Source: Catenuloplanes indicus
GTDB taxonomy: Bacteria > Actinomycetota > Actinomycetes > Mycobacteriales > Micromonosporaceae
Length of the DNA stretch: 64,000 nucleotides
Reading direction: 5' to 3'
Assembly: GCF_030813715.1 (NCBI RefSeq)
Contig: NZ_JAUSUZ010000001.1
Coordinates: 5,518,001-5,582,000 of the forward strand
Positions 8,494 through 16,565 of this stretch are shown here, piece after piece. The notes beneath the pieces are model-generated. The model saw only the letters and a list, made by a program, of their open reading frames with translations, did no database searches and was not told the origin of the DNA. Each line of letters starts with the position of its first letter. Within the stretch, counting starts at the first letter, position 1. Made by a program: the position numbers and the translations under genes.

Positions 8494-8665
8494 CTAGATC
8501 CGGTGCGCCAGCGCCTCGCGGAACGTGCGCAGGATCGGCTGCCGGGCCGACCGGGCGAAGATCGAGAAGACCACCGGCCGGTACGCCGCGGCGAACGGCC
8601 CGTGCGGCGCCTCCCGCGGACAGCACCGCCGCGATCGTGGCGGTCCGCTGCCGGTCGTCCGGCCC
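8494..8665 (-). pseudogene. possible gene remnant
   Basis: A protein-like C-terminal segment (core FAAAYRPVVFSIFARSARQP, ending ALAHRI before a TAG at 8494-8496) can be read on the minus strand. It has no start, and the sense seems to jump frame near 8625. It is too short to name and may be a decayed gene end or chance coding-like sequence. Confidence 0.2.
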
Positions 8666-9076
8666 TCAGCCGCTCACCCGGGACAACCGGCCCAGCGCGC
8701 GTTCCACCGCGAGGCAGCGGTCCTCCACGTACGGGATACCGGCTGCCTCGGCCAGCCGGCGTGCCTCCGCGTTGACGATGTCCTGCTGCAGCCAGATCGA
8801 CCGGGCGCCGATCTCGACCGCGGCCTTGACCACGTCCAGCGCGTCCGCGGACGGCCGGAATACGTTCACCATGTCCAGCGGCTCGGGCACGTCGGCCAGG
8901 CTGGGATAGGCCCGCACGCCGAAGATCTGGTCGACGAACGGGTTGACCGGGATGATCCGCCAGCCGTGCCGCATCATCTGCAGCGGGACGCTGTGCGCTG
9001 ACTTGCCCGGGTCACGGGACGCGCCGACCACCACGATCGTGGACGTACCGGCCAGGATCTCTCTCGGATCGCTCAC
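8666..9076 (-). CDS. CoA-binding domain protein (YccU-like)
   Basis: A 136-residue Rossmann-fold protein made of a single CoA_binding_2 domain. It opens with the nucleotide loop IVVVGASRDPGKSAHSVP, followed by IIPVNP, DMVNVFRP and the helix WLQQDIVN. The family is related to the succinyl-CoA synthetase alpha N-domain but lacks the ligase part. It is widespread and its cellular role is not established. It ends the minus-strand run and starts 13 bases after the radical SAM gene, suggesting co-transcription. Confidence 0.85.
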   Translation of the reverse strand: MSDPREILAGTSTIVVVGASRDPGKSAHSVPLQMMRHGWRIIPVNPFVDQIFGVRAYPSLADVPEPLDMVNVFRPSADALDVVKAAVEIGARSIWLQQDIVNAEARRLAEAAGIPYVEDRCLAVERALGRLSRVSG

Positions 9077-9089
9077 CCCTCGACTCTAC

Positions 9090-10148
9090 TCAGAGGAGGG
9101 TCAGCTGCTCCGGCTCCGGCGTGGCGGGCGGGGCCGGGACCGCGCGATTCACGGCCGGTGCGGCCCGGTCCAGCCCGTGTCGCCGCGCCGCGGCCCGGAC
9201 CAGCGCCGCCACCTCGCGCTGGTACGCCTTCGGCGCGTACGACCCGGTGCGGTACAGCTCGCGGTAGCGCGGCACCAGTTGCGGGTGGTGCCGGCCGATC
9301 CACCGCGCGTACCACTCCCGGGCGCCGGGACGCAGGTGCAGTGGCAGCGGCGTCACGCTCACCGCGCCGCTGCCCGCGATCGCGGCCACGGTCTCGTCGA
9401 TCGACGCGGCCGTGTCGGTCAGGCCGGGCAGGATCGGCGCCATCAGCACGCTCACCGCGAAACCCGCGTCGGTCAGCGCCCTGACCGCGTCCAGCCGGCG
9501 GCGCGGGCTGGGTGCGCCCGGCTCGGCGGACCGCCACACGCCCTCGTCGACGAGCCCGACGGACATCGAGATGCCGACCCGGGTTACCGACGCGGCCTCG
9601 CGCAGCAGCGGCAGGTCACGCAGGATCAGCGTGCCCTTGGTCAGGATGGAGAACGGGTTCGCGAAGTCGCGCAGCGCCGCGATGATCTCCGGCATCAGCC
9701 GGTAGCGGCCCTCGGCGCGCTGGTAGCAGTCGACGTTGGTGCCCATCGCGATGTGCGCGCCCCGCCAGCGCGGCGCCGCCAGCTCGCGCCGCGCCAGCTC
9801 ACCGGCGTTGACCTTGACCACCACGCGCGAGTCGAAGTCGTGACCGGCGTCCAGGTCGAGGTAGGTGTGCGTGTTCCGCGCGAAGCAGTAGGTGCATGCG
9901 TGTGAGCAGCCCCGATAGGGGTTGATCGTCCACTCGAACGGCACCTGCGACGTACCCGGGACGCGGTTGATGATGCTCTTCGCCCGCACCTCGTAGAACG
10001 TCATGCCGGCGAAACCGGGCGTGTCGAACGTCCGGACGACGGCGCTGGGCAGCGCCAGCGGCAGGGGTGGTGCCGCCGGCGCCGCCTTCAGGGATGGCTC
10101 CTGAAGGAAACCGTCGTCGGGGGGAGCCGACAGGTTCGCCCAGCGCAT
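9090..10148 (-). CDS. Rv2578c-family radical SAM protein
   Basis: 352 residues. The cluster-binding motif CSHACTYC (Cys-x3-Cys-x2-Cys) at about residue 81 is followed by FARNTHTYLDLDAG, the hallmark of the Rv2578c / SplB-like radical SAM group found across actinobacteria. It should bind one [4Fe-4S] cluster and cleave S-adenosylmethionine. The substrate is unknown; photolyase-like DNA repair has been suggested from similarity to spore photoproduct lyase. The Pro-rich tail ends in EPEQLTLL. It is co-directional with the CoA-binding gene 13 bases downstream. Confidence 0.85.
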   Translation of the reverse strand: MRWANLSAPPDDGFLQEPSLKAAPAAPPLPLALPSAVVRTFDTPGFAGMTFYEVRAKSIINRVPGTSQVPFEWTINPYRGCSHACTYCFARNTHTYLDLDAGHDFDSRVVVKVNAGELARRELAAPRWRGAHIAMGTNVDCYQRAEGRYRLMPEIIAALRDFANPFSILTKGTLILRDLPLLREAASVTRVGISMSVGLVDEGVWRSAEPGAPSPRRRLDAVRALTDAGFAVSVLMAPILPGLTDTAASIDETVAAIAGSGAVSVTPLPLHLRPGAREWYARWIGRHHPQLVPRYRELYRTGSYAPKAYQREVAALVRAAARRHGLDRAAPAVNRAVPAPPATPEPEQLTLL

Positions 10149-10185
10149 GACCAGTATTCGAACACATGTTCGACCACCTGTCCAG

Positions 10186-11202
10186 CTACGACACGCGGAC
10201 CGGCCCGGCGCTGTCCCGGCGGATCAGCTCCGCGCCTACCTCCTCGATCCGGTTGCCCGGCTCGCCGGTGCCGTCCAGCGCCAGCGTCATCGCCCGCGCG
10301 CCCATCTCGGCCAGCGGCAGCCGCACCGTGGTCAGCGCCGGCGTGACGTCGCGCGCGACCGGCATGTCGTCGAACCCGGTCACGCTGACCTGCCCCGGCA
10401 CGTCCACGCCGCGGCTGCGCAGCAGCGCCAGCGCGCCGATCGCCATCGAGTCGTTGAGCGCCGCGATCGCGGTCAGCCCCGGCTCCGCGTCCAGCAGTGC
10501 GGCCGCGGCCTCGGCCCCGCTGTCCCGGTCGAAGTCCGCGTACGCCACGTGTGACAGCTCCCGCCCGTGCTCGGCGGCCGCGCGGCGCAGTCCGGAGAGC
10601 CGGTCCGTGGTCGTGGTGAGCAGCTTCGGCCCGGCGATCACGCCGATCCGCTCGTGGCCCAGCGCGAGGAGCTCCACGCCGATCAGGTAGCCGCCCATCT
10701 CGTTGTCCGGCACCACGGCGTCGCCGGCGTGCTGGTGGCGGCCGATCACCGCGACCCGGCCGCCGCCCTTCTCGTAGACCTGGAGCTTGCCGGCCAGCGC
10801 CGCGGTGAAGTCCTCGTCGTGGTAGCCGGAGCCGGCCAGCACCAGCGCGGCCACCTGGTGTGCGCGCAGCAGCTCGACGTACTCCAGCTCGCGGGCCGGG
10901 TCGCGGTAGCTGTTGCAGATGATCACGAGCCGGCCGTGCTCGGTCGCGACGCGCTGCAGGCCCCGGGTGATCTCCGCGAAGTACGGGTCGGAGACGTCGT
11001 GCACGATCACGCCGATCGCGCTGCGGTTCGCCCGGGCCAGCGACTGCGCGTGCGCGTTCGGCACGTACTGCAGCTCCTCGACCGCCGCCAGCACCCGCTC
11101 GCGCAGCGCCTCGGTGACCGGCTTGGGACTGCCGTTGATGATTCGTGAGGCCGTCGCGGGCGAGACTCCGGCCCGCTTCGCGACCTCGGCCAACGTCGCC
11201 AT
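10186..11202 (-). CDS. LacI-family transcriptional regulator
   Basis: 338 residues from the ATG at 11202 (AAGGGA upstream). The LacI helix-turn-helix (MATLAEVAKRAGVSPATASR) is at the very N-terminus, a hinge helix follows, then a periplasmic-binding-protein-like sugar domain (IGVIVHDVSDPYFAEI, TGFDDMPVARDVTPALTTVR). It is divergent from a Gfo/Idh/MocA dehydrogenase plus sugar isomerase pair, its likely targets. A typical LacI palindrome (11312-11327) lies just upstream of that pair. The frame stays open farther upstream, but the added residues are not family-like. Confidence 0.88.
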   Translation of the reverse strand: MATLAEVAKRAGVSPATASRIINGSPKPVTEALRERVLAAVEELQYVPNAHAQSLARANRSAIGVIVHDVSDPYFAEITRGLQRVATEHGRLVIICNSYRDPARELEYVELLRAHQVAALVLAGSGYHDEDFTAALAGKLQVYEKGGGRVAVIGRHQHAGDAVVPDNEMGGYLIGVELLALGHERIGVIAGPKLLTTTTDRLSGLRRAAAEHGRELSHVAYADFDRDSGAEAAAALLDAEPGLTAIAALNDSMAIGALALLRSRGVDVPGQVSVTGFDDMPVARDVTPALTTVRLPLAEMGARAMTLALDGTGEPGNRIEEVGAELIRRDSAGPVRVS

Positions 11203-11311
11203 GGACGACCGTCCCTTCGTCAGAAGCTGCGGAGGCAGGATATCGACTCCGCCGGACGCCGGGGTTTCCGGAAAGGCTTGCCCGCCTGCTGCGGCCGCCG
11301 CTACTGTGCGC

Positions 11312-11327
11312 AGGAAAGCGCTTACCT
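11312..11327. promoter_or_regulatory. LacI-type operator AGGAAAGCGCTTACCT
   Basis: A 16-base dyad centred on AAGCGCTT with one mismatched pair, 23 bases upstream of the dehydrogenase start. The central CG and flanking half-sites match LacI/GalR operators, and a LacI gene is divergent. A second smaller palindrome, TTTCCGGAAA, is at 11265-11274. Confidence 0.6.
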
Positions 11328-11350
11328 GGGGAGCCTGGAGGGACCGCACC

Positions 11351-12499
11351 ATGGCGCGAAGGACGATCGGCATCGTGCTCAACGGCGTGACCGGCCGGAT
11401 GGGCTATCGGCAGCATCTGGTCCGGTCGCTGCTGGCGCTCCGCGAGCAGGGCGGACTTCCGCTGGCCGACGGTGACCGCCTCTACCCGGAGCTGGTCCTG
11501 GTCGGCCGCAGCGAGGCGAAACTGCGCGAGATCGCCGACCGGCACGGGCTCACCGACTGGACCACCGACCTGGCCGCCGCGCTGGCCCGGCCGGACGTGG
11601 ACATCTACTTCGACGCCCAGGTCACGGCGCAGCGGGAGAAGGCGCTCCGGCTGGCGATCGACGCCGGCAAGCACGTCTACACCGAGAAGCCGACCGCGGA
11701 GGACCTGGCCGGCGCGGTCGACCTGGCCCGGCTCGCGGACACGGCCGGGATCAAGCACGGCGTGGTCCAGGACAAGCTCTTCCTGCCCGGCATGCTCAAG
11801 CTGAAGCGGCTGGTAGACGGCGGTTTCTTCGGGCGGATCCTGTCGATCCGCGGCGAGTTCGGCTACTGGGTGTTCGAGGGCGACTGGCAGACCGCGCAGC
11901 GTCCGTCCTGGAACTACCGGTCGCAGGACGGCGGCGGCATCGTGGTCGACATGTTCCCGCACTGGCACTACGTGCTGGAGCAGATCTTCGGCGAGGTCAA
12001 GGCCGTCACCGCGCGCATCGCCACGCACCTGCCGGCCCGCTGGGACGAGTCCGGCACCGCCTACGACGCGACCGCGGACGACGCGGCGTACGGCATCTTC
12101 GAGCTGGCCGGCGGCGTGATCGCGCAGATCAACTCGTCCTGGGCGGTCCGGGTCTACCGCGACGAGCTGGTCGAGTTCCAGGTGGACGGCACCGAGGGCA
12201 GCGCGGTCGCCGGGCTGCGCAACTGCCGGATCCAGCACCGGGCCGCCACGCCCAAGCCGGTGTGGAACCCGGACCTGCCGGCCACCGAGGACTTCCGCTC
12301 GCAGTGGCAGGTGGTGCCGGACAACGCGGAGTTCGACAACGGCTTCAAGGCGCAGTGGGAGCTGTTCCTGCGGCACGTCGTGGAGGACACGCCGTACACC
12401 TGGGACCTGTGGGCCGGCGCGCGCGGCGTGCAGCTGGCCGAGCTGGGACTGCGGTCGGCGCGCGAGGGCCGGCGGGTCGAGATCCCGGAGCTGTCGTGA
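11351..12499 (+). CDS. Gfo/Idh/MocA-family oxidoreductase
   Basis: 382 residues. An N-terminal NAD(P)-binding Rossmann domain (IGIVLNGVTGRMGYRQHLVR) and the catalytic EKP motif (HVYTEKPTAEDL) precede the alpha/beta dimerisation domain containing DMFPHWHYVLEQIFGEV. It oxidises or epimerises a sugar, polyol or inositol. The exact substrate is not readable. The start is ATG 11351 with GGAGGG at 11337-11342; the frame is open for hundreds of bases upstream over the LacI gene but that part is antisense shadow. Its TGA overlaps the GTG of the next gene, so the two are translationally coupled under the LacI regulator. Confidence 0.88.
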   Translation: MARRTIGIVLNGVTGRMGYRQHLVRSLLALREQGGLPLADGDRLYPELVLVGRSEAKLREIADRHGLTDWTTDLAAALARPDVDIYFDAQVTAQREKALRLAIDAGKHVYTEKPTAEDLAGAVDLARLADTAGIKHGVVQDKLFLPGMLKLKRLVDGGFFGRILSIRGEFGYWVFEGDWQTAQRPSWNYRSQDGGGIVVDMFPHWHYVLEQIFGEVKAVTARIATHLPARWDESGTAYDATADDAAYGIFELAGGVIAQINSSWAVRVYRDELVEFQVDGTEGSAVAGLRNCRIQHRAATPKPVWNPDLPATEDFRSQWQVVPDNAEFDNGFKAQWELFLRHVVEDTPYTWDLWAGARGVQLAELGLRSAREGRRVEIPELS

Positions 12500-13305
12500 G
12501 CACGGCACGGTTCTCGCTCAACGCGGCCACCACCAAGCACTGGCCGGTCGACGAGCTGCTGGCCGGCGCCGCCGCGGCCGGCATCGGGGGCGTGGGCCTG
12601 TGGCGGGAGGAGACCCAGGCCCACGGCGTGGAGAAGGTGGCCGCGCTCGCCCGCGACCTGGGCCTGCCGATCACGACGCTCTGCCGCGGCGGCTTCTTCC
12701 AGGAGCCGGGCTGGTTCGACGAGAACCGGCGCGCGATCGACGAGGCACACACGCTCGGCGCGCCGATCCTGGTGCTGGTCTCCGGCGGCCTGCCGGACGG
12801 CTCCCGGGACGTGGACGCGGCCCGGCGGCACGTCGGCGACGCGATCGGCGAGCTGGTCCCGCACGCGCGGGCCGCGGGCGTGCAGCTGGCGATCGAGCCG
12901 CTGCACCCGATGTTCGCCTCCGACCGGTGCGTGGTCTCCACGCTCGGCCAGGCGCTCGATCTGGCCCGGCCGTACCCCGCCGAGTCGGTCGGCGTGTGCG
13001 TCGACACGTACCACGTCTGGTGGGACCCGGAGGTCTGGGAACAGATCGCCCGGGCCGGCGCCGAGGGCCGGATCTCGGCGTTCCAGGCCGCGGACTGGAT
13101 CACGCCGCTGCCCGAGGGCGTGCTGCTCGGCCGGGGCCTGCCCGGCCAGGGCGTGATCGAGCTGCGGCGCTTTCGTGAGGCGGTGGACGCGGCCGGCTAC
13201 ACCGGGCCGGTCGAGGTCGAGGTCTTCCACGCGGACGTCTGGGCCCGCCCCGGCGCCGAGGTGCTGGCCGAGACGCTGAACCGCTACCTCGCCCACGTCG
13301 CCTGA
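12496..13305 (+). CDS. sugar phosphate isomerase/epimerase (xylose isomerase-like TIM barrel)
   Basis: 269 residues beginning at GTG 12496, overlapping the previous stop by 4 bases. AP-endonuclease-2-type TIM barrel with metal-ligand segments AIEPLHP (Glu), CVDTYHVWWDP (Asp, His) and VEVEVFHADVW. These proteins isomerise or epimerise sugars or inositol derivatives with a divalent metal. The partner Gfo/Idh dehydrogenase suggests a short catabolic route for an oxidised sugar or inosose. It is followed by a strong hairpin terminator. Confidence 0.85.
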   Translation: MSTARFSLNAATTKHWPVDELLAGAAAAGIGGVGLWREETQAHGVEKVAALARDLGLPITTLCRGGFFQEPGWFDENRRAIDEAHTLGAPILVLVSGGLPDGSRDVDAARRHVGDAIGELVPHARAAGVQLAIEPLHPMFASDRCVVSTLGQALDLARPYPAESVGVCVDTYHVWWDPEVWEQIARAGAEGRISAFQAADWITPLPEGVLLGRGLPGQGVIELRRFREAVDAAGYTGPVEVEVFHADVWARPGAEVLAETLNRYLAHVA

Positions 13306-13321
13306 CGGACCCCAGGACGCC

Positions 13322-13364
13322 ATCGAGGGTACGAGGGGGAGAACCTCCCCGTCGTACCCTCGAT
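13322..13364. terminator. bidirectional terminator hairpin
   Basis: ATCGAGGGTACGA (13322-13334) pairs perfectly with 13352-13364, with an inner GGGGAG/CTCCCC stem. It lies between convergent genes. It shares the GGGTACG core and the CGATCGATCT right flank with the hairpin at 58206-58239. Confidence 0.8.
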
Positions 13365-13378
13365 CGATCTGTGTGGTG

Positions 13379-13741
13379 TTACTTGGCCTGCGCGGCGAGC
13401 TGGGACTTGACCTCGTCCATGTCCAGCGCCCGGACCTGCTCGATCACCGAGTCGAGCGCCGCGGAGGGCAGCGCGCCCGGCTGCGAGAAGACGATCACGC
13501 CGTCGCGGATCGCCATGATGGTCGGGATCGAGCGGATGCCGAACTTCGCGGCGATCCCCTGCTCGGCCTCGGTGTCCACCTTGCCGAACGTGATGTCCTG
13601 GTTCTTCTCCGAGGCCGCCTCGTAGGTGGGGGCGAACCTGACGCACGGGCCGCACCAGCTGGCCCAGAAGTCGACGAGCACGATGCCGTCCTTGCTCGTC
13701 ACGTCGTCGAAGTTCGCGTCGGTCAGCGCAACGGTCGCCAT
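13379..13741 (-). CDS. trxA: thioredoxin
   Basis: 120 residues with the thioredoxin active site WCGPC at residues 29-33, preceded by VLVDFWAS, plus the cis-Pro segment IRSIPTIMAIRDG. It is a cytosolic dithiol-disulfide reductant working with thioredoxin reductase. No signal peptide or membrane helix is present. It is about 12 residues longer than typical TrxA, with a C-terminal helical extension. It is convergent with the sugar isomerase gene. Confidence 0.92.
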   Translation of the reverse strand: MATVALTDANFDDVTSKDGIVLVDFWASWCGPCVRFAPTYEAASEKNQDITFGKVDTEAEQGIAAKFGIRSIPTIMAIRDGVIVFSQPGALPSAALDSVIEQVRALDMDEVKSQLAAQAK

Positions 13742-13988
13742 GTGATGTCTCCGATCTGGCCGTGTCCGGCCTTGCCGTCTCCGGTCATCGAAACGAATCC
13801 CTGTGGCGGTGCATTCCCGGGGCGGCCGCCCGCGGCGAGTGGCGCCCGCCTCACCTGGGTGGATACCCCGCCGAGGCGCCGGCTAGCCGGGTGCCGGTGC
13901 AGATTTCCTGCATGCAATTCCCACCCGACTTCGCTCTGCAACGGTGCTGGTTGAGAACGAAGATTTGTCAGGCGCTACGCACGGTAGT

Positions 13989-14000
13989 GGGAGCGTTCCC
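13989..14000. promoter_or_regulatory. CebR-like box GGGAGCGTTCCC
   Basis: This 12-mer occurs again, identical, at 56690-56701 in front of the xylanase gene. It resembles the CebR operator TGGGAGCGCTCCCA known from Streptomyces cellulose genes. Confidence 0.4.
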
Positions 14001-14066
14001 GGGCAACCGCTCTCGTACAACCTGTCCGACCTGGGCATGCCGATTGAGGTAGGGATTCCCCTTGCG

Positions 14067-14081
14067 GTGACACTGTGTCAC
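14067..14081. promoter_or_regulatory. perfect dyad GTGACAC-T-GTGTCAC
   Basis: A 7-1-7 inverted repeat in AT-richer intergenic DNA. It is likely an operator for an unidentified dimeric regulator acting on thioredoxin or the downstream gene. Confidence 0.45.
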
Positions 14082-14353
14082 GCCTCACGTAAAAATACGA
14101 TAGGTAACGTCACGAATAGATAACTGTCGCCCGAACAACTAGTCGTAACCCTTCCCTCGAATACGGACGGTGAGGCAAAATCTTCTCCAACAGAGCGTGG
14201 GCGGCGGGTGCCGGGGAGGGCCCCGCCGCTCATTGCGTCCGGGGAAAGTTCGAGCGTGAGGACACCGCTCCGTCTTCCGGACGATGGTGATCTCGGGGTT
14301 TGCGCGGGCGGGAAACCGCGCGGTCATATGCTGACGCGCAGGAGGTCGTCGCC

Positions 14354-14866
14354 ATGCCGAGCCCGTCCGCTTCCGAACGCCGCCGGTTCGCCGAGCGGGC
14401 ACCCGCGTCACCGATACCGGCGGCGCAGTGGACGCTCCTGGTCCGGCTGCCCGGCAGCGTCGTGATCGCGGCCACGTCCGCGCAGCACGACTCGCCCGGC
14501 CGGACCGTCGCCGAGGGGCTCGCCGGGCTGGCCGCCATCGCGGCCGGCCGTGCCTCCGACAGCGACCTGGTCCGCGCCGTGGTGGCCGCGGTCTACGCGG
14601 AGACCGACGAGGACGGCCCGGACGCGGAGGAGTTCACCGACCGCGACGCCGGGATCGCCGCGGTGCTGGCCGCGAGCCGCGAGGCGGCCCGGGTGCTGGC
14701 CGAGCACGCCGACCCGGCCGACTCCGCCGCCTACCGGCAGTGGATCCAGGCGATCGCCGCGAAGGTCTGCGCCGCCGCCCGCTCCGGGCACTTCGCCGGG
14801 CCGCGCGTCTCCGCGGACGAGCGGCGCTTCCTGACCGGCCTGGGGGCCGCGCTGGGCCTGGTGTAG
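14354..14866 (+). CDS. conserved hypothetical protein (170 aa)
   Basis: The start ATG 14354 is fixed by AGGAGG at 14340-14345. The family is not recognised. It is soluble and mainly helical, Ala/Arg/Asp-rich, with a central helix (GLAGLAAIAAGRASDSDLVRAV region) and a C-terminal helix pair ending LTGLGAALGLV. No catalytic motif is visible. It is preceded by a leader of over 200 bases containing a perfect dyad and followed by the TrmH gene 59 bases downstream. Confidence 0.65.
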   Translation: MPSPSASERRRFAERAPASPIPAAQWTLLVRLPGSVVIAATSAQHDSPGRTVAEGLAGLAAIAAGRASDSDLVRAVVAAVYAETDEDGPDAEEFTDRDAGIAAVLAASREAARVLAEHADPADSAAYRQWIQAIAAKVCAAARSGHFAGPRVSADERRFLTGLGAALGLV

Positions 14867-14925
14867 CGCCGGTGCCGAGTGGGGCCGAGCCGCCGGACCG
14901 GCCCAGGCGCTAGTGTCTGGACCCC

Positions 14926-15609
14926 GTGGAAGCATCTGACGAGCCGGAGCCTCGGCTGGAGGTCGGCGTCGGCCCGTGGCCGGGTCCGTGGCCGGACGAT
15001 TCGCGCTACGACCCCGAGCTGCTCGCCGGGGGCGACCGGCGCAACGTCGTGGACCGTTACCGGTACTGGCGGCGCGAGGCGGTGGTGGCCGACCTGGACC
15101 GGCGCCGGCACGGTTTCCACGTGGCGATCGAGAACTGGCAGCACGACCTCAACATCGGCACCGTGGTGCGCAACGCGAACGCGTTCCTGGCCGCGGAGGT
15201 CCACATCGTCGGCCGCCGCCGCTGGAACCGGCGCGGCGCCATGGTCACGGATCGCTACCAGCACGTCCGGCACCATCCGACGATCGAGGAGTTCGTGGCG
15301 TGGGCCCGATCGGGTGATCTTCCGGTGATCGGCATCGACAACCTGCCCGGGGCGCGGCCGATGGAGTCCGAGGTGCTGCCGCGCCGGTGCGTGCTGCTGT
15401 TCGGCCAGGAGGGCCCCGGGCTGTCCGATGTCGCCCGGGACGCGTGTGACCAGGTGTTCTCCATCGCCCAGTACGGCTCGACGCGCTCGATCAACGCGGG
15501 CGTGGCCAGCGGCATCGCGATGCACGCCTGGATCCGCGCCCATGCCGTCCCGGTCGGGGACGAAAAACCCGATTCGCTTGACGGCGGGGGCGGCGGGCAC
15601 GCACCGTAG
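14926..15609 (+). CDS. TrmH/SpoU-family RNA 2'-O-methyltransferase
   Basis: 227 residues. The three SPOUT motifs are present: NIGTVVRNANAF (motif 1), VLLFGQEGPGLS (motif 2) and YGSTRSINAGVASGIAMHAW (motif 3), giving the trefoil-knot SAM site. It methylates a ribose in tRNA or rRNA; the target nucleotide is not predictable. The N-terminal 60 residues are Pro/Trp-rich and unlike standard TrmH. Start GTG 14926. The C-terminal Gly-rich tail nearly touches the next gene. Confidence 0.88.
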   Translation: MEASDEPEPRLEVGVGPWPGPWPDDSRYDPELLAGGDRRNVVDRYRYWRREAVVADLDRRRHGFHVAIENWQHDLNIGTVVRNANAFLAAEVHIVGRRRWNRRGAMVTDRYQHVRHHPTIEEFVAWARSGDLPVIGIDNLPGARPMESEVLPRRCVLLFGQEGPGLSDVARDACDQVFSIAQYGSTRSINAGVASGIAMHAWIRAHAVPVGDEKPDSLDGGGGGHAP

Positions 15610-15613
15610 TCCT

Positions 15614-16279
15614 GTGGGCGTGACGGTGAGTTGTCCCCGATGCGGGGGCTCGGTCAGGCCGCCGGACCTGATGCACCCGGACTGGCGGTGTGACCCGTGC
15701 GGCCCGGTCGCCCCTCTGCACGTGGCCGAGCACATCGGTCCGGAGATAGTGGAGAGCGTGACGTCGCATACCGCGAACGGTCATTCACGCATCCCGCTCT
15801 GGTGCCCGTGGCCGCTGCTGCCCGGGTGGACGGTGACCGGGGTCGGCTGGGCCGGTGACGAGCGGGCCGGGGTGCGGGCGACCGCACTGGCGTGCAGCGG
15901 GCCGGCCCCGCTCGGCGACGGCCCGGCGGACGTGGTGCTGGTGGCCGAGGAGCCGGGCGTGGGGCTCGGCACCCGCCTGGCCGGCCTGCCCGGCCTGGAC
16001 TGCGGCGAGCTGCTCGGCTCGGCCATGGCCGCGGCGAGCGGTGCACACGCGAAGATCAAGGTGGGCGGGCACCCGACTCCACTGTGGTCCGTCAAGTCAC
16101 CGGCCGATCGCAGCGCGTATGCCGGAGAAGCGCGTGGGATGTGGCTGTATGCGGTAGCCTGGCCCGCGAGCGCGGGGTACCTCTTCGCCGAACATGTCGT
16201 TCTTCACGATCTGTCGGACTGGGTGCCACCCGAGCTTGTGTACGGTGCCCCGTCTCCGTACCTTCATGGACGGGCGTGA
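15614..16279 (+). CDS. DUF6758-type zinc-ribbon protein
   Basis: About 221 residues; GTGs at 15614, 15620 and 15626 are all possible starts. The N-terminus has a zinc-ribbon pair (CPRC and CDPC). The body matches from memory the actinobacterial DUF6758 proteins: WCPWPLLPGWTVTGVG, ATALACSGPAPLG, ADVVLVAEEPGVGLGTR and GEARGMWLYAVAWP. Function is unknown. It follows TrmH by only 4 bases, suggesting one transcript. Confidence 0.75.
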   Translation: MGVTVSCPRCGGSVRPPDLMHPDWRCDPCGPVAPLHVAEHIGPEIVESVTSHTANGHSRIPLWCPWPLLPGWTVTGVGWAGDERAGVRATALACSGPAPLGDGPADVVLVAEEPGVGLGTRLAGLPGLDCGELLGSAMAAASGAHAKIKVGGHPTPLWSVKSPADRSAYAGEARGMWLYAVAWPASAGYLFAEHVVLHDLSDWVPPELVYGAPSPYLHGRA

Positions 16280-16396
16280 ACGCCCTGAGTGAATGGTCCG
16301 GCGTTGGGTCATTCGTTCACAGTCGGAAGTGCAACTGATACTCTGAGTACGCGGCGCGAAACGGACTCTGACAGCCGCGGAGGGGGATGGCCCGCA

Positions 16397-16558
16397 ATGT
16401 CGGTCAAGAAGATCCTCACTTGGCTCGGAATCGCCTTTTTGATCTTCTTCGTTGCGTTCCGGCCGAACTCGGCAGCCGACGTGTTCCAGTCTCTGGGCAG
16501 CACGATCGGCGATATCGCACAGGGCTTCAGCGAGTTCTTCACCAGCCTGGTCGCCTGA
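16397..16558 (+). CDS. small membrane protein (53 aa)
   Basis: The start ATG 16397 follows GGAGGGGG (16379-16386). It begins MSVKKILTWLGIAFLIFFVA, one transmembrane helix, followed by an amphipathic segment (ADVFQSLGSTIGDIAQGFSE). Short single-pass proteins of this form precede PH-domain genes in related actinomycetes. The gap to the next start is 7 bases, so the two are probably co-translated. A longer upstream start in the same frame lacks a ribosome site. Confidence 0.7.
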   Translation: MSVKKILTWLGIAFLIFFVAFRPNSAADVFQSLGSTIGDIAQGFSEFFTSLVA

Positions 16559-16565
16559 GCCGGTC

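Larger units (their letters stand above)
13742..14353. other. 612-base intergenic region, AT-richer than its surroundings
   Basis: No convincing gene. GC drops around 13950-14170. It contains GGGAGCGTTCCC (13989-14000) and the perfect dyad GTGACAC-T-GTGTCAC (14067-14081), then AT-rich promoter-like DNA (14086-14125). It probably carries the divergent promoters of thioredoxin and the 170-residue protein. Confidence 0.6.

Noticed and set aside
8494-8665. A complete small gene between the PH-like membrane protein and the CoA-binding protein
   Set aside because: No start codon in the protein-like frame and an apparent frame jump. Kept only as a low-confidence remnant.
10913-11350. A 146-residue N-terminal extension of the Gfo/Idh dehydrogenase
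   Set aside because: It is antisense to the LacI gene, and a proper ribosome site and family-like N-terminus occur at 11351.
13944-14123. A 59-codon frame with protein-like wording (SYNLSDLGMPIEVGIPLAV) in the thioredoxin intergenic region
   Set aside because: No ribosome site, and third positions are only about half GC, unlike genes here. It also runs through a perfect operator-like dyad.
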